From: Cohnella phaseoli | GTDB lineage: Bacteria > Bacillota > Bacilli > Paenibacillales > Paenibacillaceae | Direction of reading: 5' to 3' | Assembly: GCF_003386235.1 (NCBI RefSeq) | Contig: NZ_QRDZ01000022.1 | Coordinates: 62,001-126,000, forward strand | DNA length: 64,000 bases | Part shown: in pieces, positions 1 through 7,921 of the stretch | Numbering within the stretch: the stretch's first letter is position 1 | Layout: each line of letters opens with the position of its first letter | Notes under the pieces: model-generated | What the model saw: only the letters and a program-made list of their open reading frames with translations | The model's database searches: none | What the model was told of the DNA's origin: nothing | Position numbers and translations under genes: made by a program

Positions 1-519
1 TTTCTTCTGATGCGAGAAAACCTCGGAGAAGACGGCGGAAGGGAACATCTTGAAGCTGTAATCTTTGACGAACTCCTGCTGCCAAAACGAGAAAGAATAT
101 TCGTCGCTTAGATAGAATTTCTCGAACATCCGCTCCGGCTTGACGGTCCCTTCCTTCTCAATCATCAGGTTGTTTTGCGGAAAATAAAGCACGACGTTGT
201 TCAAGCAAAGCGATTCGTTGGAAAGCATATAATTGATGTCCTTCTGGACCTGGTAAACCATCTCGTAGCTGATGCTCTGCCGGTCGTTCTTTAATATCGC
301 CACGTGGTCGTTGAAGTACAGCTGAAGCACCGACTTGCGGACGAGCGCCAGATGCTTCTCGTAATTCTCGCTGGCAAAGCCGAGGTTTAAGCTGCTGTTC
401 TTAATGATCTCGTCCTGAATCGTATCCCGGAAAAAGGTATAGGAAAAAACGTTAAACGATAGCATCAACGCAATAATAGCCAGGAAGCTGGCAAGCAGCT
501 TATAAAGCAACGAGTTCAT
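1..519 (-). CDS. N-terminal part of a membrane sensor/regulator (cut by window edge)
   Basis: An open frame of 173 codons starts at ATG 519 and runs off the left edge without a stop. GGGGA lies just upstream of the start. The protein begins MNSLLYKLLASF, a short basic start followed by one membrane helix (about residues 6-27). An extracytoplasmic segment rich in aromatic and charged residues follows. This layout is typical of the large two-membrane-helix AraC-family regulators and YesM-type sensor kinases beside LplB/YtcP importers in Paenibacillaceae. It is divergent from such an operon, so control of that operon is a reasonable inference. The diagnostic C-terminal domains (AraC HTH or HATPase) are outside the window, so the two options cannot be separated. 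Confidence 0.65.
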   Translation of the reverse strand, partial: MNSLLYKLLASFLAIIALMLSFNVFSYTFFRDTIQDEIIKNSSLNLGFASENYEKHLALVRKSVLQLYFNDHVAILKNDRQSISYEMVYQVQKDINYMLSNESLCLNNVVLYFPQNNLMIEKEGTVKPERMFEKFYLSDEYSFSFWQQEFVKDYSFKMFPSAVFSEVFSHQKK

Positions 520-764
520 TTTTCCCCGTAAGAATGCCTTCTTGGAAGCCTCCCTATCCCCTCGTCGATCGCCTCTTCTCACTATAGCCGACGATCCCAC
601 TCCTTCATAGAGAAGCCCTCCGCTCAGCGATATACGAATTTCAAGATCATCACCCAATCTTTCGATTGCTGCAAAAATGCGCGTTATTCAAAGAACGGAA
701 GATTTCGCTTCGGCTGTACCGAGGCTATGCTAAGGTCACATTCCGGACCGAAAGGAACATCGAG

Positions 765-1667
765 ATGACGCTGAGTCAAAAATGGAACAAAGGCAAATGG
801 CTATTCGCCATGTTTATTCCTTGTTTGCTGTATTACGTCCTATTCAAGTATTTGCCCATCTTCGGGATCGTCGTCGCCTTTAAGGACTATAGCCTGTATA
901 AGGGAATTTGGGCGAGCGATTGGGTCGGCCTGAAATATTTCAGAATGTTCTTCAACAGCTCCGACTTCTGGCTGCTGCTTCGCAACACGTTCCTGCTCGG
1001 CTTCTACAATCTGGCATTCGGATTCGCGGCCCCAATCGCTCTCGCTCTTCTTCTTAATGAAATGAGGCTGCGGGCGTTCAAAAGATTCGTCCAGACCGTG
1101 AGCTATCTGCCTCACTTTATCTCCAACGTCGTCGCGGCGAGCATGGTCATCATCTTCCTATCTCCGACGGGCGGCGTATTTAACCGGATGCTGACCTCCT
1201 TCGGCTTCGATTCGATCAACTTCATGATCGAGCCAGGCTGGTTTCGCCCCATCTACGTTCTGTCCGAAATCTGGCAGCACGTCGGCTGGGAATCGATCAT
1301 CTTTTTGGCAGCGCTCACAGCGATCGATCCGTCCTTATACGAAGCCGCGGGAATCGACGGGGCGAGCCGCTGGCGGAAAATCGTGCATGTCACGCTGCCC
1401 GGCATTTCCTCGACGATGATCGTTCTGCTGATCTTGAAAATCGGCAGCATGATGGAGATCGGCTTCGAGAAAGTGTTCCTGCTCGCGAATCCGGCCACGT
1501 ACGCGAACGCCGACATTCTGAGCACGTACGTCTACCGGGCCGGCTTGGTCAACGGCAATTTCAGCTACGGTTCCGCGATCGACCTGTTCACTGCAGCCGT
1601 CAGCTTCGTTTTCCTACTGAATGCCAACTATATGAGCCGTAAATTCACCGGCAATAGCCTGTGGTAG
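765..1667 (+). CDS. ABC sugar importer permease, LplB type
   Basis: Integral membrane permease of 300 aa for a binding-protein-dependent carbohydrate importer. The ATG at 765 is preferred because AAAGGA lies 8 nt upstream; the frame is open to 666, but that stretch reads as non-membrane leader. About six membrane helices are visible. The cytoplasmic EAA loop that docks the ATPase is intact (YEAAGIDGASRWRK, then VTLPGI). It is followed at 1684 by its partner permease and at 2595 by the binding protein, with short gaps that indicate one operon. No ATPase gene is nearby. The substrate cannot be read from the sequence; homologues are called LplB or YtcP-partner permeases and usually carry oligosaccharides. 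Confidence 0.92.
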   Translation: MTLSQKWNKGKWLFAMFIPCLLYYVLFKYLPIFGIVVAFKDYSLYKGIWASDWVGLKYFRMFFNSSDFWLLLRNTFLLGFYNLAFGFAAPIALALLLNEMRLRAFKRFVQTVSYLPHFISNVVAASMVIIFLSPTGGVFNRMLTSFGFDSINFMIEPGWFRPIYVLSEIWQHVGWESIIFLAALTAIDPSLYEAAGIDGASRWRKIVHVTLPGISSTMIVLLILKIGSMMEIGFEKVFLLANPATYANADILSTYVYRAGLVNGNFSYGSAIDLFTAAVSFVFLLNANYMSRKFTGNSLW

Positions 1668-1683
1668 AGAGAGGACGACAACG

Positions 1684-2550
1684 ATGAGAAAACTATCGAT
1701 ATTCGGCTTGGCGAATGGGGTCTTGCTCGCCGCAGTCGCGTTCGTTACGCTATTTCCTTTCCTTTATATGGCATCCGTTTCCTTGAGCGGCAGCAACTAT
1801 GTGTTGAAAGGCATGGTGAGCTGGTTTCCTCGCGGCTTTAACGTGGACATGTATAAGTTCGTGCTGGATGATCCGCGCATCATGAGGGCTTACTGGAACA
1901 CGATCGTGTACGCTGTCGTCGGCACAGCCGTCGCCTTGGTCGTGACGGGTTTCGGCGCCTATGCCCTTTCGAAGAGAGAGATGTTTTTTCACCGCGGCTT
2001 TACGATCATGATCGTTATTACGATGTTTTTTAGCGGAGGCATGATTCCGACATTCCTCGTGGTGAGAGAGCTCGGCATCATGAACTCGATCTGGGCAATG
2101 GTGCTCCCGAGCGCGGTCAGCACATGGAACCTGCTTATTATGAGAACGTTCTTCGCGAACATTCCGAAGGAGCTCGAGGAATCCGGCAAACTTGACGGGC
2201 TCTCCGAGCTCGGAATCTTCGCCCGTATCGTCGCACCGTTGTCCGGCGCGATCTTCGCCACCATCGGCTTGTTCTACGCGGTCGGACTGTGGAACAACTT
2301 CCTGAATCCGCTCCTTTACTTGCGGGACCCCGATCTGTTCCCGCTGCAGGTTATTCTGCGCAACATGCTGCTCGTCGGCCAGGCAGGCTCGGGCGATCTG
2401 ACCGCTGCGAAGGGAGGTGATTCTCTGATCGTGGAGGAGTCGTACACCTACGCTGTCATCCTTGTCTCCACGCTGCCCATCCTGTGCTTGTATCCGTTTC
2501 TGCAACGTTATTTCGTAAGGGGAGTTATGATTGGCGCTGTCAAGGGTTAA
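1684..2550 (+). CDS. ABC sugar importer permease, YtcP/LplC type
   Basis: Second membrane permease (288 aa) of the importer, forming the heterodimeric channel with the preceding protein. AGAGAGGA stands before the ATG, 16 nt after the first permease's stop. Six predicted membrane helices are present. The EAA loop reads ELEESGKLDGLSELG and is followed by a conserved GLWNNFLNPLLYL segment. The C-terminus is the typical YPFLQRYFVRGVMIGAVKG tail of YtcP-type permeases; the other two YtcP proteins in this window end in the same way. It is co-transcribed with the flanking permease and binding protein. Confidence 0.92.
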   Translation: MRKLSIFGLANGVLLAAVAFVTLFPFLYMASVSLSGSNYVLKGMVSWFPRGFNVDMYKFVLDDPRIMRAYWNTIVYAVVGTAVALVVTGFGAYALSKREMFFHRGFTIMIVITMFFSGGMIPTFLVVRELGIMNSIWAMVLPSAVSTWNLLIMRTFFANIPKELEESGKLDGLSELGIFARIVAPLSGAIFATIGLFYAVGLWNNFLNPLLYLRDPDLFPLQVILRNMLLVGQAGSGDLTAAKGGDSLIVEESYTYAVILVSTLPILCLYPFLQRYFVRGVMIGAVKG

Positions 2551-2594
2551 GAAGTGCGTTATACTATTCGCAATAATAAAGGAGCCTGTTTACG

Positions 2595-4157
2595 ATGAAA
2601 AACAGACAAATCATTCTGGCGACGATGCTGGCATTCGCTCTCCTAATCGCAGGATGCAGCAAGTCGAATAATAATGAAGGCTCGCCTTCCTCCTCCGGGA
2701 CGCAGCCCGCGTCGAAAAGCCCGTCGGCTGCCGCAAGCGAGACGCCGGCTGCGCTTACCTCCAAGACGTTTACGATGCTGACCGACTCCAATCCAAGTTG
2801 GCCGTTCGACAAGGAATGGCCGGTCTGGAAGTGGATCGAGGAGAAAACCGGCGCGAAATTCAACGTCCAGCTTCCATCGGGCACGTTGTACGACGCACTG
2901 AACTTAACGTTCGCTTCCGGCGATCTGCCCGATCTTATCTTCATGCCGGATCGGACGCAAGCGCTGAAATACGGTCAACAGGGCGCGCTTGTTAACATCT
3001 TGGACTACAAGGACAAGATGCCGAATTTTCAGAAATGGATGGAGCAATATCCGGATGTGACGAAGTCGTTCCTCGCCGCCGACGGCAAAATGTATATGTT
3101 GCCGACGCAAGGCTTTGGAGAGACGAACCGCGTCGTGTGGATGTACCGTGAAGATATTTTCAAGAAGCACGGATTAACGCCGCCTAAGACATACGACGAA
3201 CTGTATACAATACTGAAAGAGCTGAAGAAGCTGTATCCGGACAGCTACCCGCTGGCGTTCCGCAACGGCATGCCCGCGATGACGAACTTGACGCCGAACT
3301 TCGAGACCAGCGACACCTACTACAAAAACGACGACGGCGATGTGATCTTCGGCCCGGCCGAGGACAACTACAAGACAATGGTCGGCTACTTGAACAAATT
3401 CTATTACGAGAAGCTCATCCCGTCCGATTGGCTGACGCTGCAGACCAAGCAATGGCAGGATTTGCTATCGACCGACCAAGCTTTCATTACAGTCGATTTC
3501 ATCGGACGGATCGACTTCTTCAACGCCGCTATTCGTCAGGAAAACCCGGAATTTACGATGGCGTTCATGGCGCCTCCCGCCGGTTTGCCGGGCGGCAAGC
3601 AGCAGAACCCGTTCAAGCAAGTTGTCGAGAACAACCTGGCGATCTCCGCTACGTCCAACAATATCGACGACATCGTTAAAGTGTTCGACTTCTTCTACAG
3701 CGAAGAAGGACGAACGCTGCTCAGCTGGGGCAAGGAAGGCGAGACGTACACCGTCGAAGGCGGCCAGAAGAAAATCAATCCAACTTACGTCGATTCCTCC
3801 GACTTCCGCAAGAGAACCGGTCTGGCGACGAATGGCACCTACACGTGGATCGACTATGACGCGCATCTCAGCCTTGCGTCCAAGGAGCTCAAATACGCTT
3901 ATCAGGAAGCCCCAAAATACGATAGCAAATTCAATCTTAAGCCTTCGTTCACGGACAAAGAATACGAGACGATCTCCATCACCGGCACAGCGATCGACAA
4001 GTATCGCGACGAGCAGATCAGCAAATTTATTCTCGGCGCTGAGAGCTTGGACGATTGGAGCAAATACGTCGACGAGCTGAACAAGCTCGGCCTGCCTCAA
4101 GTGACGGAGCTGACGAAATCGGCTCTCGATCGCACAGAGAACATTAGCTTGAAGTAA
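2595..4157 (+). CDS. Extracellular sugar-binding lipoprotein of ABC importer
   Basis: Solute-binding protein of 520 aa that captures the substrate outside the membrane and delivers it to the two upstream permeases. A lipoprotein signal peptide is clear: basic MKNRQ start, hydrophobic stretch, then lipobox LIAGC with the lipidated Cys near residue 21. A Ser/Ala/Pro/Asn-rich linker follows, then a family-1-like binding fold (motifs such as FASGDLPDLIF and YREDIFKKHGL). RBS AAAGGAG is upstream. It is last in the operon and is followed by a hairpin at 4182. The large size matches LipO/YtcQ-type proteins of Paenibacillus importers. Ligand unknown. Confidence 0.93.
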   Translation: MKNRQIILATMLAFALLIAGCSKSNNNEGSPSSSGTQPASKSPSAAASETPAALTSKTFTMLTDSNPSWPFDKEWPVWKWIEEKTGAKFNVQLPSGTLYDALNLTFASGDLPDLIFMPDRTQALKYGQQGALVNILDYKDKMPNFQKWMEQYPDVTKSFLAADGKMYMLPTQGFGETNRVVWMYREDIFKKHGLTPPKTYDELYTILKELKKLYPDSYPLAFRNGMPAMTNLTPNFETSDTYYKNDDGDVIFGPAEDNYKTMVGYLNKFYYEKLIPSDWLTLQTKQWQDLLSTDQAFITVDFIGRIDFFNAAIRQENPEFTMAFMAPPAGLPGGKQQNPFKQVVENNLAISATSNNIDDIVKVFDFFYSEEGRTLLSWGKEGETYTVEGGQKKINPTYVDSSDFRKRTGLATNGTYTWIDYDAHLSLASKELKYAYQEAPKYDSKFNLKPSFTDKEYETISITGTAIDKYRDEQISKFILGAESLDDWSKYVDELNKLGLPQVTELTKSALDRTENISLK

Positions 4158-4181
4158 GCGAGTGAAATAGGTTAGGCGAAG

Positions 4182-4222
4182 ATCTCCCCCATTAAGAGTC
4201 AAACTCTTGATCGGGGGAGATT
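4182..4222 (+). terminator. Hairpin terminator after the first importer operon
   Basis: ATCTCCCCC at 4182-4190 pairs with GGGGGAGAT at 4213-4221, extended inward by AAGAGT pairing with ACTCTT. The U-run that follows is short (TTTCCC). The position, 25 nt after the binding-protein stop codon, fits an intrinsic terminator. Confidence 0.7.
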
Positions 4223-4251
4223 TCCCATCCGAATTCATATTGCATTTCGAA

Positions 4252-4266
4252 TGAAAATCGTTATCA
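4252..4266 (+). promoter_or_regulatory. Fur box (ferric uptake regulator operator)
   Basis: TGAAAATCGTTATCA matches the 7-1-7 Fur consensus (TGATAAT-N-ATTATCA) at 12 of 14 defined positions. It lies 37 nt before the ATG at 4303 of a broken iron-related gene. Fur represses iron-acquisition genes when Fe(II) is plentiful. The surviving box supports reading the adjacent fragment as a remnant of an iron-uptake locus. Confidence 0.72.
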
Positions 4267-4302
4267 TTAAACCCAACTTAGCGTATTAAAAGAGGGCGAC
4301 CT

Positions 4303-4726
4303 ATGATATCAAGAGGACAAGAAGCCGGGGCGCTGATTCGAATAAAAGATATTGTTTCTCTGGAAGTGCCTTTGGATGGAGAGGCGGCTTATCCGGCGAA
4401 CAGCTCGTATACCGCCGTCTTTTGCTTGGGCGGCAGGGCGATGATCGCTTCGGGAAGCGAAACCGTCGAGTTGGCGCCGAACGATCCGGCCGCAAGAGCG
4501 GCTGGCCGAGGATATACGCTTGGCGCAGGAGCTGCCGCCCCATGTATTCGGTAGGAGCAAAAACCCACTTCAAGTCAACATAAGGCGTCTGCCCCATCCG
4601 CTGGAACAGGGCAGGCAGCTCGCACTTAAAAACGTCTGCTGCCTCCAGTATTTGCGGCAAAACCGCTATTCTTGCTATACCTGTCCGCGCCTTACGGCTA
4701 AGGAACGGGCGGAGTGGCGGCATTGA
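4303..4726 (+). pseudogene. Deletion remnant: cupin/AraC-type iron regulator start fused to FhuF-like ferric reductase tail
   Basis: The 5' end looks intact: Fur box, RBS AGAGGG and ATG at 4303. About 60 residues follow that read like the N-terminal cupin-like domain of an AraC regulator (YTAVFCLGGRAMIASGS), but the frame closes at 4554. From about 4484 the +1-shifted frame encodes the C-terminus of a FhuF-type Fe-S ferric-siderophore reductase: NPLQVNIRRLPHP, then a Cys cluster (VCCLQYL, 10 residues on CYTCPRL) ending at 4726. The CC-x(n)-C-x2-C cluster is the 2Fe-2S ligand signature of that family. The simplest reading is an internal deletion joining two neighbouring iron-acquisition genes near 4480-4500. 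Neither product would be functional. Confidence 0.7.
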
Positions 4727-4774
4727 TCGGCTGTTTGACCGGCAGTGGTCCATGACTGGCGCCTGACTTTGCGG

Positions 4775-6487
4775 TCAAAGCCGCCGAGAAGCCCCCAAGA
4801 ACACCTCTGACGTCAGAAATTTGCTCAAGGCCAATAGGAGGATAACCGAAGGAAGGCTAACGATCGCTCCCATCTGCAGCACAATCTCGGGAGATTGCTG
4901 CAGGTCCATGCTTCTGCTTAACATAGCGACGCTGGTGATAGGAGAGTATAGTTCGGGATTGCTTATATAAACGAAAGGCGGGATATAGGAGTTCCATAGG
5001 CCGACGAAGCTCAGCACGCCAAGCCCCAGCAGCGGCTTCCATACTTTAGGCACGAAAAGGGTGAAAAAAGCATGCATCTCCCCCCGCCCTTCCTGCTCGG
5101 CCTGCAGCTTTAACGACGCATAATTTGCGTTAAAGGCGCTCTTCAGCACAAATACGCCCACAATCGCGACTAATCCGCCGATCAGCAGCGGGTAAGTCGT
5201 GTTGACCGCGCCCATCCCCCGATACGCCATATATTCGTGTAAAGTACTGCCCGTTCCGATCGCCAGCACAAACAGCAGCACAAGCTTATAAAGTCCGCGA
5301 CCGGGCAGCCGAGAAACGGTGAGAGGATAAGCGAGCATGAGAATAATCAACAGACCGATCACGGTCACCGTGCCGTACAGGATTAGAAAAAGCATAAAAT
5401 TTTGCCCCGGGAAGACATCGGATAAGGCTGGCCCGCCCCCTTCGCCGATAAGAAAAGGGTGAACAAACAGGAAGTACAGGAAAAACAGCACGATCGCCGA
5501 ATACAGCGAAGCGACGACAATTCCGAGCGCGTTGCGCCCTGCAGAAGTACCGAAGCCCGAATTAGAACGGGTGTCTGCGGCCTTGTCGAGATTCACCCGC
5601 TTCCCTCCCGAAGCTTGCGCGGAGCCGCGGGTGAACAGATCGCGGAGGAACCATTTTCGCACAAGAAAATAGGCCGCTAAAGTAAAGACGAGTTGAACCG
5701 CAAACTGAAACAGCCACACCGCCGAGCTGACGCCGTAATTGGCATTTATAAAGCCGATCCGAAAACCGAAGGTATCCACCGTATCGCCTACTGAATAGAC
5801 GAGAGGGTTGTTCAGCAGATAAAGCAGATCGAAATCGGTGGACAGAATCGTGGACAACTGGATCAGCAAAAACGCGACAAGCGCCCGTAAAGCGGGATAG
5901 AACGTGGAAGTCTGCCGGACTCCGGGCGCATGCGAGCCGGATTGATAGGCTCGAATCGCGGCCAACGCAAGAAGCACGGGAATTCCGCAGGTTTTGAGAG
6001 CTTCTAGCAAGTAGACGATCGCCCTGAAATACGCAGGATCGGTCAGAAGCAGGCTATCTATCGAAAAGATCGATTGCGTCGGCGATAACAGATACGCCGC
6101 GACGTCCGCAACGACGGAGGACGGGATAAAGTATGGGATCAGAAATAAGAGAACGAACGCATTACGCAGCCGGGCAGATTGAATTCCGCTTAGCGCGAGC
6201 GCGAGCACAAGAGCGACGGTTCCAACGACGCCCATATACGATAGCTTGATCGCGAGTGTATTCCCCAGAACGTTAACGAATTCCGGCATGCCGAATAGCG
6301 CTTTAAAGTTCGCCAAACCTGTCCATTCGCTCCCAAAAATACCGTAGAGCGGCTTCACATCGGTAAAGGCCATGCGAATGCCTACGATAAAAGGAATGAT
6401 TTTCAACAAAAAAATGAGGAGCAGCGGCAGAAACGCCAGCAGGTAGTGAAATTTATACTTCCAAATTCGTTTGAGGTAAAGATCCAA
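4775..6487 (-). CDS. Fused double ABC permease (two importer permease halves in one chain)
   Basis: A single 570-aa membrane protein. Residues about 1-290 resemble an LplB-type permease (FHYLLAFLPLLLIFLLK start, YGIFGSEWTGLANFKALF) and about 325-570 a YtcP-type permease (GLWNSYIPPFVYISNPELY). They are joined by a hydrophilic linker rich in Ser/Gly/Lys/Arg/Asp (about residues 291-325). The separate permeases elsewhere in this window have clear EAA loops; here the first loop is unrecognisable (SGSHAPGVRQTSTFYP) and the second is weak (LQAEQEGRGEMHAFF). No binding protein or ATPase gene is adjacent. It could be a single-chain channel using partners encoded elsewhere or one that has lost ATPase coupling. 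It is read as a real gene because the frame is long and undamaged. Confidence 0.8.
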   Translation of the reverse strand: MDLYLKRIWKYKFHYLLAFLPLLLIFLLKIIPFIVGIRMAFTDVKPLYGIFGSEWTGLANFKALFGMPEFVNVLGNTLAIKLSYMGVVGTVALVLALALSGIQSARLRNAFVLLFLIPYFIPSSVVADVAAYLLSPTQSIFSIDSLLLTDPAYFRAIVYLLEALKTCGIPVLLALAAIRAYQSGSHAPGVRQTSTFYPALRALVAFLLIQLSTILSTDFDLLYLLNNPLVYSVGDTVDTFGFRIGFINANYGVSSAVWLFQFAVQLVFTLAAYFLVRKWFLRDLFTRGSAQASGGKRVNLDKAADTRSNSGFGTSAGRNALGIVVASLYSAIVLFFLYFLFVHPFLIGEGGGPALSDVFPGQNFMLFLILYGTVTVIGLLIILMLAYPLTVSRLPGRGLYKLVLLFVLAIGTGSTLHEYMAYRGMGAVNTTYPLLIGGLVAIVGVFVLKSAFNANYASLKLQAEQEGRGEMHAFFTLFVPKVWKPLLGLGVLSFVGLWNSYIPPFVYISNPELYSPITSVAMLSRSMDLQQSPEIVLQMGAIVSLPSVILLLALSKFLTSEVFLGASRRL

Positions 6488-6654
6488 TGAAGGAGCCTCC
6501 CCTTCTCATATTCATTCACAGGCGTACCAAATTGTACCATCCAATAGCGCGGATCGTCTACAATTTCCGACAATATCCTGATTAATGACGAGTGGGAGGG
6601 CAACAGAGAAAACCGCCGGGAGCCTGCAGAATTTCTCCTGCGAATGCCGTTGCG

Positions 6655-6900
6655 TTACGTGATGGAATCCACATAAATTCGGCACAGCTGCTCCCGATTC
6701 TCAGGGACGGGCAAGCTTGCAGACTGGGACTGCTCCTCTTCCGTAAGCTCCCGAATCACTTCGCTCAGAAGATCGGCGAACAGTCGATCCTTCGTATCGT
6801 AATAGCGATATAAGGTCTGTTTTGAAATCCCGGCTTCCAATGTGATGCTGTCCAACCCGAGCTTGCTAGGCGGGCGAAATAGGGTGATCTTTTTTTCCAA
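6655..6900 (-). pseudogene. TetR-family regulator fragment
   Basis: 81 codons from a TTG at 6900 encode a recognisable TetR-type helix-turn-helix (ITLEAGISKQTLYRYYDTKD, about residues 18-37) and the start of the ligand domain, then a TAA stop. Family members are about 190-200 aa. The first helix is eroded (ITLFRPPSKLGLDS). Downstream of the stop the same frame stays open to 6490 and shows a faintly TetR-like stretch (LIRILSEIVDDPRYW), consistent with decay by a nonsense change and further drift. It lies 17 bp downstream of the LacI gene on the same strand. Probably non-functional. Confidence 0.6.
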
Positions 6901-6917
6901 TCCTCGAATTTGCAGCT

Positions 6918-7910
6918 CTATTCTGCGGACGGCAGCGCCAGCGTTCCCGGTATAACGACTTTGCCGACCAACGCATTCCCCTTGATCGCTTCCACGAGAA
7001 ACCGCACGGACATCTGGCCGACCTCCAGGCGGGGAATATTGACGGTGGCGATCCTCTCGGCCATTCCCTGGCTCCCTCCGACATTGTCGCAGCCGATCAG
7101 CTCGATTTCCCCGTCCGCCAGCCCGGCTTCGTTCATCGCCTGCAGGGCGCCGAAGGCCGCGCGATCGCTTACCGCGAATACCGCGGTCGGCCGCTCGGAG
7201 AGTTGAAGCAAATATTTCATCTCCTGGTAGCCTTTAATATAGCCGTCGTCGAAGTTCGGAGTGATAAACTGCGGATCAAGCGGCATTCCGTGCTCCATCA
7301 ACGCGGCGCAATAGCCGGCATAGCGGTCAACCAGCGACTTGTACTTAACGGGGCCGCTAATAAAGCCGATCCGTCGATGTCCCCGGCCGATCAAATATTC
7401 CGTGGCCAGAAACCCTGCGCCGTAATGATCCGAGTGCACCGACAGAATGTCGCCTTTATGCGTATAGTTATCCACGAGCACAAGAGGAATACCCGAGTGC
7501 CGCAGCTCGCTGATAAGCTCATCGGTAATCAAGCCGCCGCCGAGCGCGATCAGCCCGCCCACCTGGTTCAGCCAGGCTTGGGAATCTGAGCCTTCCCGAA
7601 CAAAGGAGAGCACCATCTCGTAGCCGAGGAGGCTGCATTCCTTCTCGATGCCGTGGATGATTTCGCCGTAGTAGGGATCGGTTTCGAAGGAGGCGTACTG
7701 TTCAATCAGCACGCGAATCAGCAGTCTTCCTTCCGCTAGAGCCCGATCATGGCTGAGCTCTGCGTATGCTTGGCGAATCGTATGCTTCGTTTCATCGGAG
7801 AAGGAGCCTTTCTGATTCAGAACCAGCGACACCGTCGCGGGAGAGAACCCCGTTCGATCCGCGATTTCTTTAATGCTCGGCTTTCTTCTGCTTTCGTTCT
7901 TCTCGCTCAT
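6918..7910 (-). CDS. LacI-family transcriptional regulator
   Basis: A repressor-type regulator of 330 aa. The N-terminal LacI helix-turn-helix is clear (SIKEIADRTGFSPATVSLVLNQ), followed by a periplasmic-binding-protein-like effector domain (LVDNYTHKGDILSVHSDHYGAG; GHRRIGFISGP). ATG 7910 is chosen because AAAGGTGA lies 5 nt upstream; an in-frame ATG at 7925 overlaps the upstream stop as ATGA but lacks an RBS. It immediately follows the GH116 gene and is probably co-transcribed with it. By context it likely responds to a sugar released by the GH29/GH116 enzymes. Confidence 0.93.
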   Translation of the reverse strand: MSEKNESRRKPSIKEIADRTGFSPATVSLVLNQKGSFSDETKHTIRQAYAELSHDRALAEGRLLIRVLIEQYASFETDPYYGEIIHGIEKECSLLGYEMVLSFVREGSDSQAWLNQVGGLIALGGGLITDELISELRHSGIPLVLVDNYTHKGDILSVHSDHYGAGFLATEYLIGRGHRRIGFISGPVKYKSLVDRYAGYCAALMEHGMPLDPQFITPNFDDGYIKGYQEMKYLLQLSERPTAVFAVSDRAAFGALQAMNEAGLADGEIELIGCDNVGGSQGMAERIATVNIPRLEVGQMSVRFLVEAIKGNALVGKVVIPGTLALPSAE

Positions 7911-7921
7911 AATTTCACCTT

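Noticed and set aside
1750..2505. 251-aa minus-strand frame opposite the first YtcP permease
   Set aside because: Antisense shadow: His/Arg/Asp-rich translation, no RBS, overlaps a convincing permease.
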